DNA from: Anaerolineaceae bacterium
Lineage (GTDB): Bacteria; Chloroflexota; Anaerolineae; Anaerolineales; Villigracilaceae
Assembly (NCBI GenBank): GCA_009772985.1
Contig: WOUS01000006.1
Location: forward strand, 1 to 64,000
Direction: 5' to 3'
Length of the DNA: 64,000 bases
Position 1 is the stretch's first letter; the number at the start of each line of letters is the position of its first letter. Shown one piece after another: positions 54,570 to 62,352 of the stretch. The notes under the pieces were generated by a model. That model saw only the letters and a list, made by a program, of their open reading frames with translations, made no database searches and was not told where the DNA came from. The position numbers and the translations under genes were made by a program.

Positions 54570-55611
54570 GATAGCCCTCAATATGTAGTTTGATTGATTT
54601 TCCTATTACAAAGCCTAAATCTATTGGCACAGCATTTCCAATATAAACACCAAGCCTCTTGATGAAGATGGCCTTTTCGCTCTCATAAAACTTATAATCT
54701 TTGGGGAAAGTCTGCAAAATAGCCGCTTCTCTCAGCGTCAAAGCTCTATTTTGTTCTGGATGTCCAAATCGTCCTGTCCCAAAATTATAAAATTGGGTGG
54801 TGATGGTTGAAGATGGCTCATTCCAAGACATTCTCCCGTAAACTGCTTTATATGTCATCCCAGTTTTTTTCTTGTGACACGCCAATTTCAACTCATCGTC
54901 CCAATCGAGCCATGTGCCATTTGGTTTGGACGCTTTCATTCTTCGTAAATTTATATCTGAAAGTTTCGTAGTTCTGTGGAATGGGTCACTTTCGCATATT
55001 TCGCCTGCCCCAACTGGAGGAAGGTGTCCTATCGCCTGTTTCAAAGTGACATAATTTTCTTCGGAATGTGTTTTGGGGATCAGGGAAATCTCCCCATGCT
55101 TCGACGCGAGCAGAACCAACCTCCGTCTTTTCTGTGGAATTCCATAATCAGGGCAGTACACATTCGAATACGAAACAAAATAACCATTCAGTTTCAGGAA
55201 AGCGACAAAATTCTTGAAAATTCTTTGATTTGCCAGATTGGGAACGTTCTCCATAGTTACGATGTCTGGCTTGGTTTCCTTCACTATTCGCTTGAATTCA
55301 CTAATGAGGCGCCATCTTTTGGTTTTTTCTTTGTTTTTTATTTTGTTCGAATGAGTCGAAAATGGTTGACAAGGCGCGCAACCAGCCAGAATTTTTACTT
55401 GTTCATCATCTGACCAATATTTTTTATTTATTTCACTCCCCTTTACCTTGGAAATATCTTTCAAGATGAAATCGGCTTGGACATTTTGCTCATAAGCGTA
55501 TTGACATGCCTTGTCCAAATCTACCCCCGCGACAATAGGTATACCAGCCTTCTTCAATCCATAAGAAAGCCCACCAATGCCACAGAATAAATCAATCGCA
55601 GAAGCATTCAT
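54538..55611 (-). CDS. DNA (cytosine-5) methyltransferase
   Basis: 357 residues. Motifs in order: I AIDLFCGIGGLSYGLKKAG, IV AGCAPCQPFSTHS (catalytic Cys), VI TMENVPNLAN, VIII IPQKRRRLVLLASK, IX RALTLREAAILQTFP and X YIGNAVP. The target-recognition region is about residues 210-270. It would modify a sequence the window cannot reveal. It is the first gene of the methyltransferase-GHKL-Vsr operon and very AT-rich compared with neighbours. The start at 55611 is supported by a -10 box six bases upstream, another leaderless arrangement. Confidence 0.95.
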   Translation of the reverse strand: MNASAIDLFCGIGGLSYGLKKAGIPIVAGVDLDKACQYAYEQNVQADFILKDISKVKGSEINKKYWSDDEQVKILAGCAPCQPFSTHSNKIKNKEKTKRWRLISEFKRIVKETKPDIVTMENVPNLANQRIFKNFVAFLKLNGYFVSYSNVYCPDYGIPQKRRRLVLLASKHGEISLIPKTHSEENYVTLKQAIGHLPPVGAGEICESDPFHRTTKLSDINLRRMKASKPNGTWLDWDDELKLACHKKKTGMTYKAVYGRMSWNEPSSTITTQFYNFGTGRFGHPEQNRALTLREAAILQTFPKDYKFYESEKAIFIKRLGVYIGNAVPIDLGFVIGKSIKLHIEGYHGKTKQTIHL

Positions 55612-55617
55612 GTCAAC

Positions 55618-55623
55618 AATATA
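55618..55623 (-). promoter_or_regulatory. -10 box of the defence operon, predicted leaderless
   Basis: Minus-strand TATATT, then GTTGAC (six bases), then the ATG at 55611. The -35 region is weak. Confidence 0.55.
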
Positions 55624-55643
55624 CCATTTGTTCTATTTTTACG

Positions 55644-55674
55644 GAATGGGACGACCTCTCCAGTCGTCCCATTC
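55644..55674. repeat. Hairpin GAATGGGACGAC/GTCGTCCCATTC
   Basis: Perfect 12-bp arms around a 7-base loop, of R1-like design. It lies at the upstream edge of the AT-rich defence operon. Confidence 0.85.
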
Positions 55675-55695
55675 TCCAAAGCAAATAGTGTTTCG

Positions 55696-55757
55696 GGAAC
55701 CTGCTCGCCACCACCGCCTCGGTCGGGACCAGGCCTTTATCGCCGAGTTTCATCTCG
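55696..55757 (-). pseudogene. gcvT-tail-like relic, copy A
   Basis: On the minus strand it encodes EMKLGDKGLVPTEAVVASRF, which aligns with the end of the GlyA-GcvT fusion (EMKLGDKNILPAAAAVVSRF). The first 49 nt match copy B at 46 of 49 positions. It has no gene of its own. Confidence 0.75.
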
Positions 55758-55776
55758 GCGGGATCGGATCTGGCAT

Positions 55777-56112
55777 TCATTCTCCGGGCACAAGCGGTTC
55801 AATCATCCAGATCAGGTTTGGTAAGTCGTTCTTGATGGTATCCCAAACAGTCTTGCGATTGATACGGAAATATTCATGGATGAGTTGATTTCGGATGCCG
55901 ATGATCTTGTGCCACGGAATATTCGGATGCGCTTCGCGAAAATCTTCGGAGATGTGTCCTGCCGCTTCGCCCATGATCTCCAATGGGCGCATAACGGCAT
56001 CCTGCATGAGTTCATCGGTTTCGAATGTTTCCCAACTCAAGCCCTCCACGTGTTTCAACGCGCGGCGGGCTGAAAGGAGAATATCCAGAAGATAGGCTTC
56101 ATCCCTGCGCAT
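55777..56112 (-). CDS. hepT: HEPN-domain toxin, HepT (DUF86)
   Basis: 111 residues. The HEPN RNase motif is IGIRNQLIHEYF (RNxxxHxY-type). The helical bundle begins RRDEAYLLDILLSARRAL. HepT is an RNase toxin silenced by polyadenylylation of its active-site Tyr by MntA. It overlaps the antitoxin gene by 14 bases, the normal order (antitoxin first). It is GC-moderate and flanked by the direct repeats described at 55696 and 56513. Confidence 0.92.
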   Translation of the reverse strand: MRRDEAYLLDILLSARRALKHVEGLSWETFETDELMQDAVMRPLEIMGEAAGHISEDFREAHPNIPWHKIIGIRNQLIHEYFRINRKTVWDTIKNDLPNLIWMIEPLVPGE

Positions 56113-56416
56113 AAACGACCCTGGTATTTGCGAGAATGCTTTTGCGGCGAATGTAGTTCGGACTCTCGATGATGGCCTGTTTTTCGATCAAATCCACATC
56201 GCGCTTGAAAATCACTTTCAGTTCATCCTGCATATCCACCAAGTCGAACAGACTTACCCGCGCCTCCGGCGCGAAAGTGACCAGCACGTCCACGTCGCTG
56301 TCGGGGCGAAAGTCTTCCCGCAGAACGGAGCCAAACAGGCTGAATTCCACCACCTTCCAGCGGCGGCAGAACTCGCCAATCTTTTTCCTGGGAATGATTA
56401 TGTGCTGTTTGTTCAT
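56099..56416 (-). CDS. mntA: MNT-domain nucleotidyltransferase antitoxin, MntA
   Basis: 105 residues. Minimal nucleotidyltransferase motif: FSLFGSVLREDFRPDSDVDVLVTF (GSx10DxD). The DVDLIEKQAI region carries the third acidic residue. MntA-type antitoxins transfer AMP units to HepT. The ATG at 56416 is chosen because a longer start lacks family similarity. The promoter is at 56437-56465. Confidence 0.92.
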   Translation of the reverse strand: MNKQHIIIPRKKIGEFCRRWKVVEFSLFGSVLREDFRPDSDVDVLVTFAPEARVSLFDLVDMQDELKVIFKRDVDLIEKQAIIESPNYIRRKSILANTRVVYAQG

Positions 56417-56436
56417 AAGAACCTGTCTTCGTCTCA

Positions 56437-56465
56437 ATTATGCACGAAATAGGGTCTAAAGGCAA
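56437..56465 (-). promoter_or_regulatory. Promoter of mntA-hepT
   Basis: Minus-strand TTGCCT (56465-56460), 17-nt spacer, CATAAT (56442-56437), with a ~20-base leader. Confidence 0.65.
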
Positions 56466-56512
56466 GCATACAACTATTCACCATTCTCTATTCCCTGCTC
56501 TCTACAATTTCT

Positions 56513-56573
56513 GGAACCCGCTCGCCACCACCGCCTCGGTCGGGAGCAGGCCCTTATCGCCCACTTTCAACCC
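56513..56573 (-). pseudogene. gcvT-tail-like relic, copy B
   Basis: On the minus strand it encodes KVGDKGLLPTEAVVASGFQK, then a stop, in a frame different from the ATP-grasp gene whose last codons it overlaps. 46 of 49 bases match copy A. Confidence 0.75.
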
Positions 56574-57435
56574 GCTTCTGGATGTACTTCACCACTTCAC
56601 TCGCCACGTCGAACTTCGTGGCGCGCTCGAAACCTTCGAAGTCCGGCTGGCGGTTGACCTCCAGCACCATCGGCTGGCCGCCTTTCATGCGGATGTCCAC
56701 ACCGGTGAACTCGCGCCGCAGGGCGCGGGCGGCCGTTTCGGCCAGTTCCTTGAAGCCGGGGAATTCGTCCGTGGTGCGCCCGACGAAGCGTCCGCCGACC
56801 GAGTAGTTCGTGCGGAAGTCGCCTTTGGGCGGTTTGCGGCTGACCATCACCGGCAGGGACTGGTAGCCGATGACCAGCAGGCGGTAATCTTCTTCGGCCG
56901 GCAGGTATTCCTGGAGCATCAGTTCCCCGCATGGATAATGCCATAGGCGGCGCTGGAGTTGTTCGGCGTTGTGGACCAGGTACACGTGGTCGCCGCGCGC
57001 GCCGTGGATGCCCTTGAGCAGGCAGGGATAGGTCAACTGCTCCGCCCGCGCCTCCACCTGGCGCGGGTTGAAGAGCTGCCAGGTGCGCGGGCTGGGAATG
57101 CCGTGTTCGGCCATTACCAGGTGGTCGTGCATCTTGCTGACCGCATAGCCTTCGTCGGTCAGGCTCTGGTCCATGACCACTTTACCGGCGTCACGGAACA
57201 GGCGGGCAATCGTCAGGGCTTCGGAAATGTACGGATAGAACGTGCGTACGACCAGGCCGTCGTAGGTCTCCAGGAGATTCCTGCCATCGCCCAGCAAAGC
57301 CGCCTGGCGTCCTTCGACGGTGAATGAAAGATCGTGGATGTTATAGACATCCAATCCCAGCCCCAATTCCCTGGCTGCCTCCTGCACCCGCCTGGTGGTG
57401 TAAATTTCTTCCCATCCCAACCACACGACCTTCAT
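56554..57435 (-). CDS. ATP-grasp protein, RimK-like
   Basis: 293 residues. N-terminal pre-ATP-grasp domain (YDGLVVRTFYPYISEALTIA), then the ATP-grasp fold with YPCLLKGIHGARGDHVYLV, LMLQEYLPAEEDYRLLVIG, VGGRFVGRTTDEFPGF and the metal site VLEVNRQPDFEGFERA. RimK-like ligases add amino acids to proteins or small peptides; the substrate here is unknown. It has an AAGGAGT site. It follows the GlyA-GcvT fusion after a cluster of three hairpins, and its last codons (VESGR) overlap relic B. Confidence 0.83.
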   Translation of the reverse strand: MKVVWLGWEEIYTTRRVQEAARELGLGLDVYNIHDLSFTVEGRQAALLGDGRNLLETYDGLVVRTFYPYISEALTIARLFRDAGKVVMDQSLTDEGYAVSKMHDHLVMAEHGIPSPRTWQLFNPRQVEARAEQLTYPCLLKGIHGARGDHVYLVHNAEQLQRRLWHYPCGELMLQEYLPAEEDYRLLVIGYQSLPVMVSRKPPKGDFRTNYSVGGRFVGRTTDEFPGFKELAETAARALRREFTGVDIRMKGGQPMVLEVNRQPDFEGFERATKFDVASEVVKYIQKRVESGR

Positions 57436-57470
57436 GGCGACTCCTTGTCGCTTTCGAACCTTTGATGCTT

Positions 57471-57557
57471 CCGCTGGATTTGCAATCCAGCGGGGTTGTC
57501 GGCGGATTGCAAATCCGCCTGGAGCAATCGTGGGACAAGTCTCCAGACTTGTACCAC
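57471..57557. repeat. Cluster of three R2-type hairpins
   Basis: CCGCTGGATT/AATCCAGCGG (57471-57493), GGCGGATT/AATCCGCC (57501-57519) and GTGGGACAAGTCT/AGACTTGTACCAC (57530-57557). They lie between the fusion gene stop and the ATP-grasp start. Confidence 0.85.
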
Positions 57558-57562
57558 AAATT

Positions 57563-60500
57563 CTACACCAGCGGGAAGCGGCTGACCACCGCGGCCGCGG
57601 CCGGCAGGATGTTCTTGTCGCCGAGTTTCATTTCGGAGGGCGGCTTGCCGCCTTCGGCCGGCGCGCCCTGGTAGATGAATATGGGCGTACCCTCCTCGGC
57701 GTACTTCAAATCCACGTATGCCTGGCCGGTCAGCAGCCCATCGGCGTCAACGGCGCAACTGGTCACCCAGCCGATCACCTTGCCGCGCTTGTCCAGCGCC
57801 GGGTCGCCGTTGTGGGCCACGCGCACGCCCTTTTCCGAGAAGCGGAAGCGGACTACGACGCTCTTGCGGTTTTGCTCGCGCGCCAGCAAGGCTGCGCGCC
57901 CGATGAACCACGGCTTGTAGAACTTGACGTAGGTCAGGAATCCGCTCTCGCCGACGCCCAGGTCGCGGGTCCCAAACTTGCCGGACCCCTCGCCCATCTC
58001 GTGCCCGTAGAGCGGCAGGCCGGCTTCCGTGCGCAGCGAGTCGCGCGCCCCCAGACCGATCGGCTTGACGCCGAACTTCTCACCGGCCTTCAGCGCCGCG
58101 TTCCAGAAATCCACCGCCTGCTCCGGGTGGACGAACAACTCGAAGGCCGTCTTCTCGCCGGTGTAGCCGGTGCGCGAGACGATCAGGTCGAATCCGCCCA
58201 CTTTGGCGTCGCACAACTGGGTGCGCTTGAGCGCCAGGATGCGCCGCCGGTCTTCGGCTTTGGTGCCCATTTTCAGCAGGATTTCCATGCTTTTTGGACC
58301 CTGCAAGGCGATGTCAATGCGCATATCGTCGCCCGCTTTCGGGTCGCGCAGGTTGCGGATGAGGGCGTTATAGCCAAAGACGCGCGCCCAGGGCCGGGCA
58401 GCGTCCACGCGCACGGTCCCGTCGCGCACCGCTTCCAGCCAGGCGCGGTCCTTGTCATCGTTGGAGGCGTTGACCACCATCAGGAAGATGTCCTGACTGC
58501 GGCGGTAGATCAGCGTATCGTCAATCACGTCGGCATCGGGGGTCATGAAGTGGGTGTAAACCGAGTTGCCGGGCTGCAATTTGCCGATGTCGTTCCCGCA
58601 CACGCTGTCCAGGAAACCGGCCGCGTCCGGGCCTTCGATCTGGTAGACGCCCATGTGCGCCACGTCGAACAGACCGGCGGCCTGCCGCGTGGCCTGGTGC
58701 TCCTCCAGCACCGAACTGTACCAGACCGGCATTTCCCAGCCGGCGAAGGGGATGATCCTGGCGCCCGACTGTTTGTGGACTTCGTAGAGCGGGGTACGGC
58801 GCAGGTCGCCCTCGCTGGCTTTCCATTCGAAATCGGGAAGTTCTTTTCCGCTGCCTTCGCCGATGCCGATGTAGAACGGTTTTTGACCGGCAACCGGGTT
58901 GCCTTTGGCCTGCACCGGCTTGGCCTGCGTCTCCCGGACGACCACCAGGCCGGGAATGTGCATGGGCGAGTGGTCCGGCTTCCCGTCCAGGTTGAGTGAC
59001 ATGTAACCGTCCGAGTGGTCGCGCAGCCAGGCGGCGGTGAAGCCGGCCTGTTTGGGCGGCACGCTCAGGTGGAAGCAGGTCGGGTCCACACAGGTCAGGG
59101 TCCCGGTCACTTCGCCGCGCGGGGTGAAGAGTTTGGTCGGCTGGCTGTCGCCCTCTTTCAGGGCCGAAATGTCGCTGGTGAGGACGTAGTTGAGGAACTG
59201 GCGCACGCGGCAGCCGTACAGTTCCAGCACGCCCGTGACCGGGTCATCCACGAAGTAGAAATGCGGATACCCGTGCCGTTCCGGTTCGAAGTCCACGCCG
59301 GCCGATTCTGCCAGGGCGCGCACCTTCAGCCGGGCTGATTCGAGCGCCTCGAAGTCTATCTTGGCGCGGCGCTTGATGCGGGCGGGATTGGGGGTCTCGA
59401 TGCGGTGCGGGGCGCACGCCAGCAGCACGTCGGCGATGATGTCGGCCAGCTGGCGGCATTTTTCCTCGTCGAAGCCGCGCTGGGTGATCCAGGGCGTGCC
59501 GATGCGGATGCCGGACGGATCGTTCGGGATCGTATCGCCGGGGATGGTGTTGCGGTTGACGACGATGCCGGCCAGGTCGAGGATGCGCGCCGCCCGGTCG
59601 CCGGAGAGGGTGGTGCCGTCCGGGGATTTGATGGTGCGGCAGTCTATGTTGAGCATGTGTGAATTCGTTCCGCCGTAGGCGATGCGCAGGCCGCGTTCCT
59701 TGAGCCGTTCCGACAGGGCCAGGGCGTTCCTGAGCGTCTGCTTCTGGAGGTTCTCGAACTGCCGGGTGCGCGCCAGTTTGAAGGTCAGCGCCAGCGCGCC
59801 AAAAATCTGCACGTGCGGCCCGCCCTGTTCGCCGGGGAAGACGGCCTTGTCAATCAGTTTCGCCAGTTCCCGGTCAATGGTCAGGATGATGGCGCCGCGC
59901 GGACCGTGGAGCGTTTTGTGGGTGGTCGAGGTGATGACGTGGGCATACCCGACGGGGGAGGGGACGACGCCGGCCGCCACCAGTCCGCCGACGTGGGCAA
60001 TGTCGGCCAGCAGGTAGGCGTCCACGGCGTCGGCGATCTGGCGGAATTTCTGCCAGTTGGGAATCCACGGGTAGGACGAGTACCCGGCGATGATCATCTT
60101 GGGTTTGTGTTCCTTCGCCAGCGCCAGGATGGCGTCGTAGTCGAGTTGTTCGTTGTAGGGGTCAACGGTGTAGGAAACGATGTTGAAATATTTCCCCGAG
60201 CGGTTGACCGGCGACCCGTGCGTCAGGTGGCCGCCGTGGAACAGGCTCATGCCCATGACCGTATCGCCGGGCTTGAGCAGGGCGTGGTAAACGGCGTTGT
60301 TGGCGGGCGCGCCGGAGAGCGCCTGCACGTTGACAAAGATCTGTTCGGGCTTGATGCCGTTGGCGGCGAAGGCCTCGGCGCAGCGGCGGCGGGCGAGCGT
60401 CTCGACCAGGTCCGCGTATTCGACTCCCTTGTAGTAACGCGGGTCTGCATATCGGCGGTAGTGGACGAGTTGCTTCTCGTAGTCCAGGATTTCTTCCCTG

Positions 60501-60709
60501 GTGATGCAGCGCAATGATTCGTAGGGATAGCCTTCGGCGTAGATGTTTTGGAAGGCGGAGGACATGGCCTCCCGCACCGCCAGGGGCGCCTGGCTTTCGG
60601 AAGGGATGAGGATCAGTTTACGGGCCTGGCGCTCGGCCTCGATCTGGGTCAGTTCGTACACTTCGGGATCGAGGTCGGCAAGAGAACCGCGGAAGAGGAA
60701 GTCGGACAT
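57563..60709 (-). CDS. Fused serine hydroxymethyltransferase / glycine-cleavage T protein
   Basis: 1048 residues. Residues ~1-440 are GlyA: EAERQARKLILIPSESQAP, YAEGYPYESLRCITREE and the PLP-Lys in ITSTTHKTLHGPRGA (about residue 265). Residues ~637-1048 are GcvT: IPFAGWEMPVWYSSVLEEH, QAAGLFDVAHMGVYQIEG, VSRTGYTGEKTAFELF and LGARDSLRTEAGLPLYGHEM. The ~200-residue middle region (DDPVTGVLELYGCRVRQF) is less clear. Normally these are separate proteins: GlyA interconverts serine and glycine, GcvT takes the aminomethyl group to tetrahydrofolate. Both make methylenetetrahydrofolate, so fusion would channel it, for example to PanB and ThyX. Promoter at 60765-60793; ribosome site CAGGAGA. Confidence 0.93.
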   Translation of the reverse strand: MSDFLFRGSLADLDPEVYELTQIEAERQARKLILIPSESQAPLAVREAMSSAFQNIYAEGYPYESLRCITREEILDYEKQLVHYRRYADPRYYKGVEYADLVETLARRRCAEAFAANGIKPEQIFVNVQALSGAPANNAVYHALLKPGDTVMGMSLFHGGHLTHGSPVNRSGKYFNIVSYTVDPYNEQLDYDAILALAKEHKPKMIIAGYSSYPWIPNWQKFRQIADAVDAYLLADIAHVGGLVAAGVVPSPVGYAHVITSTTHKTLHGPRGAIILTIDRELAKLIDKAVFPGEQGGPHVQIFGALALTFKLARTRQFENLQKQTLRNALALSERLKERGLRIAYGGTNSHMLNIDCRTIKSPDGTTLSGDRAARILDLAGIVVNRNTIPGDTIPNDPSGIRIGTPWITQRGFDEEKCRQLADIIADVLLACAPHRIETPNPARIKRRAKIDFEALESARLKVRALAESAGVDFEPERHGYPHFYFVDDPVTGVLELYGCRVRQFLNYVLTSDISALKEGDSQPTKLFTPRGEVTGTLTCVDPTCFHLSVPPKQAGFTAAWLRDHSDGYMSLNLDGKPDHSPMHIPGLVVVRETQAKPVQAKGNPVAGQKPFYIGIGEGSGKELPDFEWKASEGDLRRTPLYEVHKQSGARIIPFAGWEMPVWYSSVLEEHQATRQAAGLFDVAHMGVYQIEGPDAAGFLDSVCGNDIGKLQPGNSVYTHFMTPDADVIDDTLIYRRSQDIFLMVVNASNDDKDRAWLEAVRDGTVRVDAARPWARVFGYNALIRNLRDPKAGDDMRIDIALQGPKSMEILLKMGTKAEDRRRILALKRTQLCDAKVGGFDLIVSRTGYTGEKTAFELFVHPEQAVDFWNAALKAGEKFGVKPIGLGARDSLRTEAGLPLYGHEMGEGSGKFGTRDLGVGESGFLTYVKFYKPWFIGRAALLAREQNRKSVVVRFRFSEKGVRVAHNGDPALDKRGKVIGWVTSCAVDADGLLTGQAYVDLKYAEEGTPIFIYQGAPAEGGKPPSEMKLGDKNILPAAAAVVSRFPLV

Positions 60710-60764
60710 GGGGTTGGTCTCCTGGTCGAATTGATCTTGGTGGTCGGTTCGTCAGATCGCCTGA

Positions 60765-60793
60765 ATTGTAGGACGGGTTGGAAGGCGGGTCAA
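60765..60793 (-). promoter_or_regulatory. Promoter of the GlyA-GcvT fusion
   Basis: Minus-strand TTGACC (60793-60788), 17-nt spacer, TACAAT (60770-60765), with a leader of about 48 nt and no riboswitch-size fold. Confidence 0.75.
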
Positions 60794-60817
60794 GTTACGA
60801 ATGACATGTAAGTTGAT

Positions 60818-61489
60818 TTACTCTGGTGATATCTTGACAACCATCCGGCAATCCGGAAAATTTGGGCATCCCCAGAATTTTTCGCCGATTCGGTCACCTC
60901 GCTGTGTTGTACGCATGACCATGGGGACGCCACATTTTGGGCACATCGGCGGTCCGCCAGTTTTCGCTGTTTCCCGAGTTTTGCCTCCAGCATCATCTTT
61001 GCCAGCCTGCCTTTGCAAAGCATTCTTGAATAATATGCCCAGTTCCTCCAGGTTATACGATTGACGAACAGGGATTCGTACAAACGGCAAATTCGCTGCC
61101 GTGAGTACGCTTTCTACAAATTTATCTCGATCTATTCGATTTTTCTGTTGGTGCGAGGCATCATCCAACTCAATGGCAAGGACAGGATGAAGCGTCTTGG
61201 CGTCGCAGAGCAGATAGTCCACACGTTTTCTGTCAATTTTGTTGTAGTGTGTATAGTATTCCGATTTGTCTGTGACAAATAAAATGGTTGCCAAAGTTAT
61301 TTGTGGAAATATTACAAGATAGTTTCCCGCCATTTGCTTGAGTATGTGATAGAACGATGATTCTGCAGGGGATAGAATACTATCTTTCAGTCTGTATGGG
61401 AATTGATCGATATTCTCTTGTTTTGCTGGTTTAATTCCGAATAGTTTGAAAATAATACCCGAACAACCGGTTCTTTCTTTAGCAGCCAT
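60818..61489 (-). CDS. DUF2726 nuclease-like protein with topoisomerase-type zinc finger
   Basis: 223 residues. DUF2726 core: LSPAESSFYHILKQMAGNY, IDRKRVDYLLCDAKTLHPVLA, IELDDASHQQKNRIDRDKF and LPFVRIPVRQSYNLEEL. It has the D-(x)n-E pattern of the PD-(D/E)xK nuclease fold. The C-terminal zinc finger (CPKCGVPMVMRTT...FWGCPNFPDC) is like those of topoisomerase I and binds DNA. It is moderately AT-rich. AGGAGGAAT supports the ATG at 61489. It follows the DUF4013 gene immediately. A DNA-related role is likely but unproven. Confidence 0.83.
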   Translation of the reverse strand: MAAKERTGCSGIIFKLFGIKPAKQENIDQFPYRLKDSILSPAESSFYHILKQMAGNYLVIFPQITLATILFVTDKSEYYTHYNKIDRKRVDYLLCDAKTLHPVLAIELDDASHQQKNRIDRDKFVESVLTAANLPFVRIPVRQSYNLEELGILFKNALQRQAGKDDAGGKTRETAKTGGPPMCPKCGVPMVMRTTQRGDRIGEKFWGCPNFPDCRMVVKISPE

Positions 61490-61490
61490 G

Positions 61491-62156
61491 TTATTCCTCC
61501 TGAAGATTTTTTGACTCATTCATCCTAGCCAACTGTCCGGCAAAATGCGCCGTGACCAGCCCGGCGTAGACCAGCATCGGCGGCAGGAGCAGGAACAGGG
61601 TCAGGGGAGCGGCGAACAGCATCACGTTGAGCAGGGCCACGCCGACGATCAGGAACACGATCAGGTACTCGGTGAAGCGCGGGCGGACTTCCCTCCACAG
61701 GCGGACCGGGTTCATCGCCTGGCCGGTCGAGCCGGTTTTGGCGAGCAACGCCATCATGGCGGGAACGAAGAAAATGTAAGCGATGGAGTAAATGAGCAGG
61801 AACAGGGATACGCAACAGAAAGTCGCTGCGAACGTGGCCAGCACCGCTTCATCGGGAAGATGGCTCAGAAGGAACAGCGGCAGGTAGATCATCAGGACCG
61901 CCAGCAGGAGCGGCAGCAGCCAGGCCGCGTTGACCAGGGCAAACTGTCCGCCCAGTTTCCAGAACGTTTTCCAATCTTTGAACTCCGGGATGGCCGGCTC
62001 CTCGCCCTGCGCCATCCGCCGGACGATTTCGATGGTCCAGCCGAAGACGGGCGCCGCGCCGACGAGAGTGCAGGTCAGCAGGCTGGCAATCAGAAGTTTC
62101 CGGAGCCAGCGCTTGTCTTTGAAAAGAAAACCGAAGGGTGCGCCGTAGTCGAGCAT
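61491..62156 (-). CDS. DUF4013 membrane protein
   Basis: 221 residues with four to five membrane helices (LIASLLTCTLVGAAPVFGWT; LLPLLLAVLMIYLPLFLL; VSLFLLIYSIAYIFFVPAMM; YLIVFLIVGVALLNVMLF). The start MLDYGAPFGFLFKDKRWLRK and EFKDWKTFWKLGGQF match DUF4013 proteins, which occur in many archaea and Chloroflexi and have no known function. The start at 62156 has GGAGGA upstream. Its stop is one base before the next gene's start. Confidence 0.8.
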   Translation of the reverse strand: MLDYGAPFGFLFKDKRWLRKLLIASLLTCTLVGAAPVFGWTIEIVRRMAQGEEPAIPEFKDWKTFWKLGGQFALVNAAWLLPLLLAVLMIYLPLFLLSHLPDEAVLATFAATFCCVSLFLLIYSIAYIFFVPAMMALLAKTGSTGQAMNPVRLWREVRPRFTEYLIVFLIVGVALLNVMLFAAPLTLFLLLPPMLVYAGLVTAHFAGQLARMNESKNLQEE

Positions 62157-62176
62157 ACATTCCTCCGCCTGCAAAC

Positions 62177-62203
62177 GTAGGGGCGACGTCACGTCGCCCC
62201 TAC
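62177..62203. repeat. Perfect R1 palindrome GTAGGGGCGACGT...
   Basis: 27-nt palindrome just downstream of the tRNA gene on the minus strand; the same design is at 39622 and 15174. Confidence 0.92.
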
Positions 62204-62209
62204 CGTTGT

Positions 62210-62282
62210 GGGCGCAAAGGGACTCGAACCCCTGGCCTTCTCTGTGTAAGAGAGACGCTCTAACCAACTGAGCTATGCGCCC
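62210..62282 (-). tRNA. tRNA-Val (anticodon UAC)
   Basis: 73 nt forming a full cloverleaf: acceptor GGGCGCA/TGCGCCC, D arm GCTC-GAGC, anticodon arm TCTCT-CTTACAC-AGAGA with TAC at 34-36, and T arm with GTTCGAGTC. The 3' CCA is not encoded. The hairpin at 62177 follows it and may end transcription. Confidence 0.97.
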
Positions 62283-62352
62283 GGCGACGGCAATTATACC
62301 AAAGGAAAATGTGTTAAACTTATCGCCGAACTCAAACCATCAGGAGTATTCC

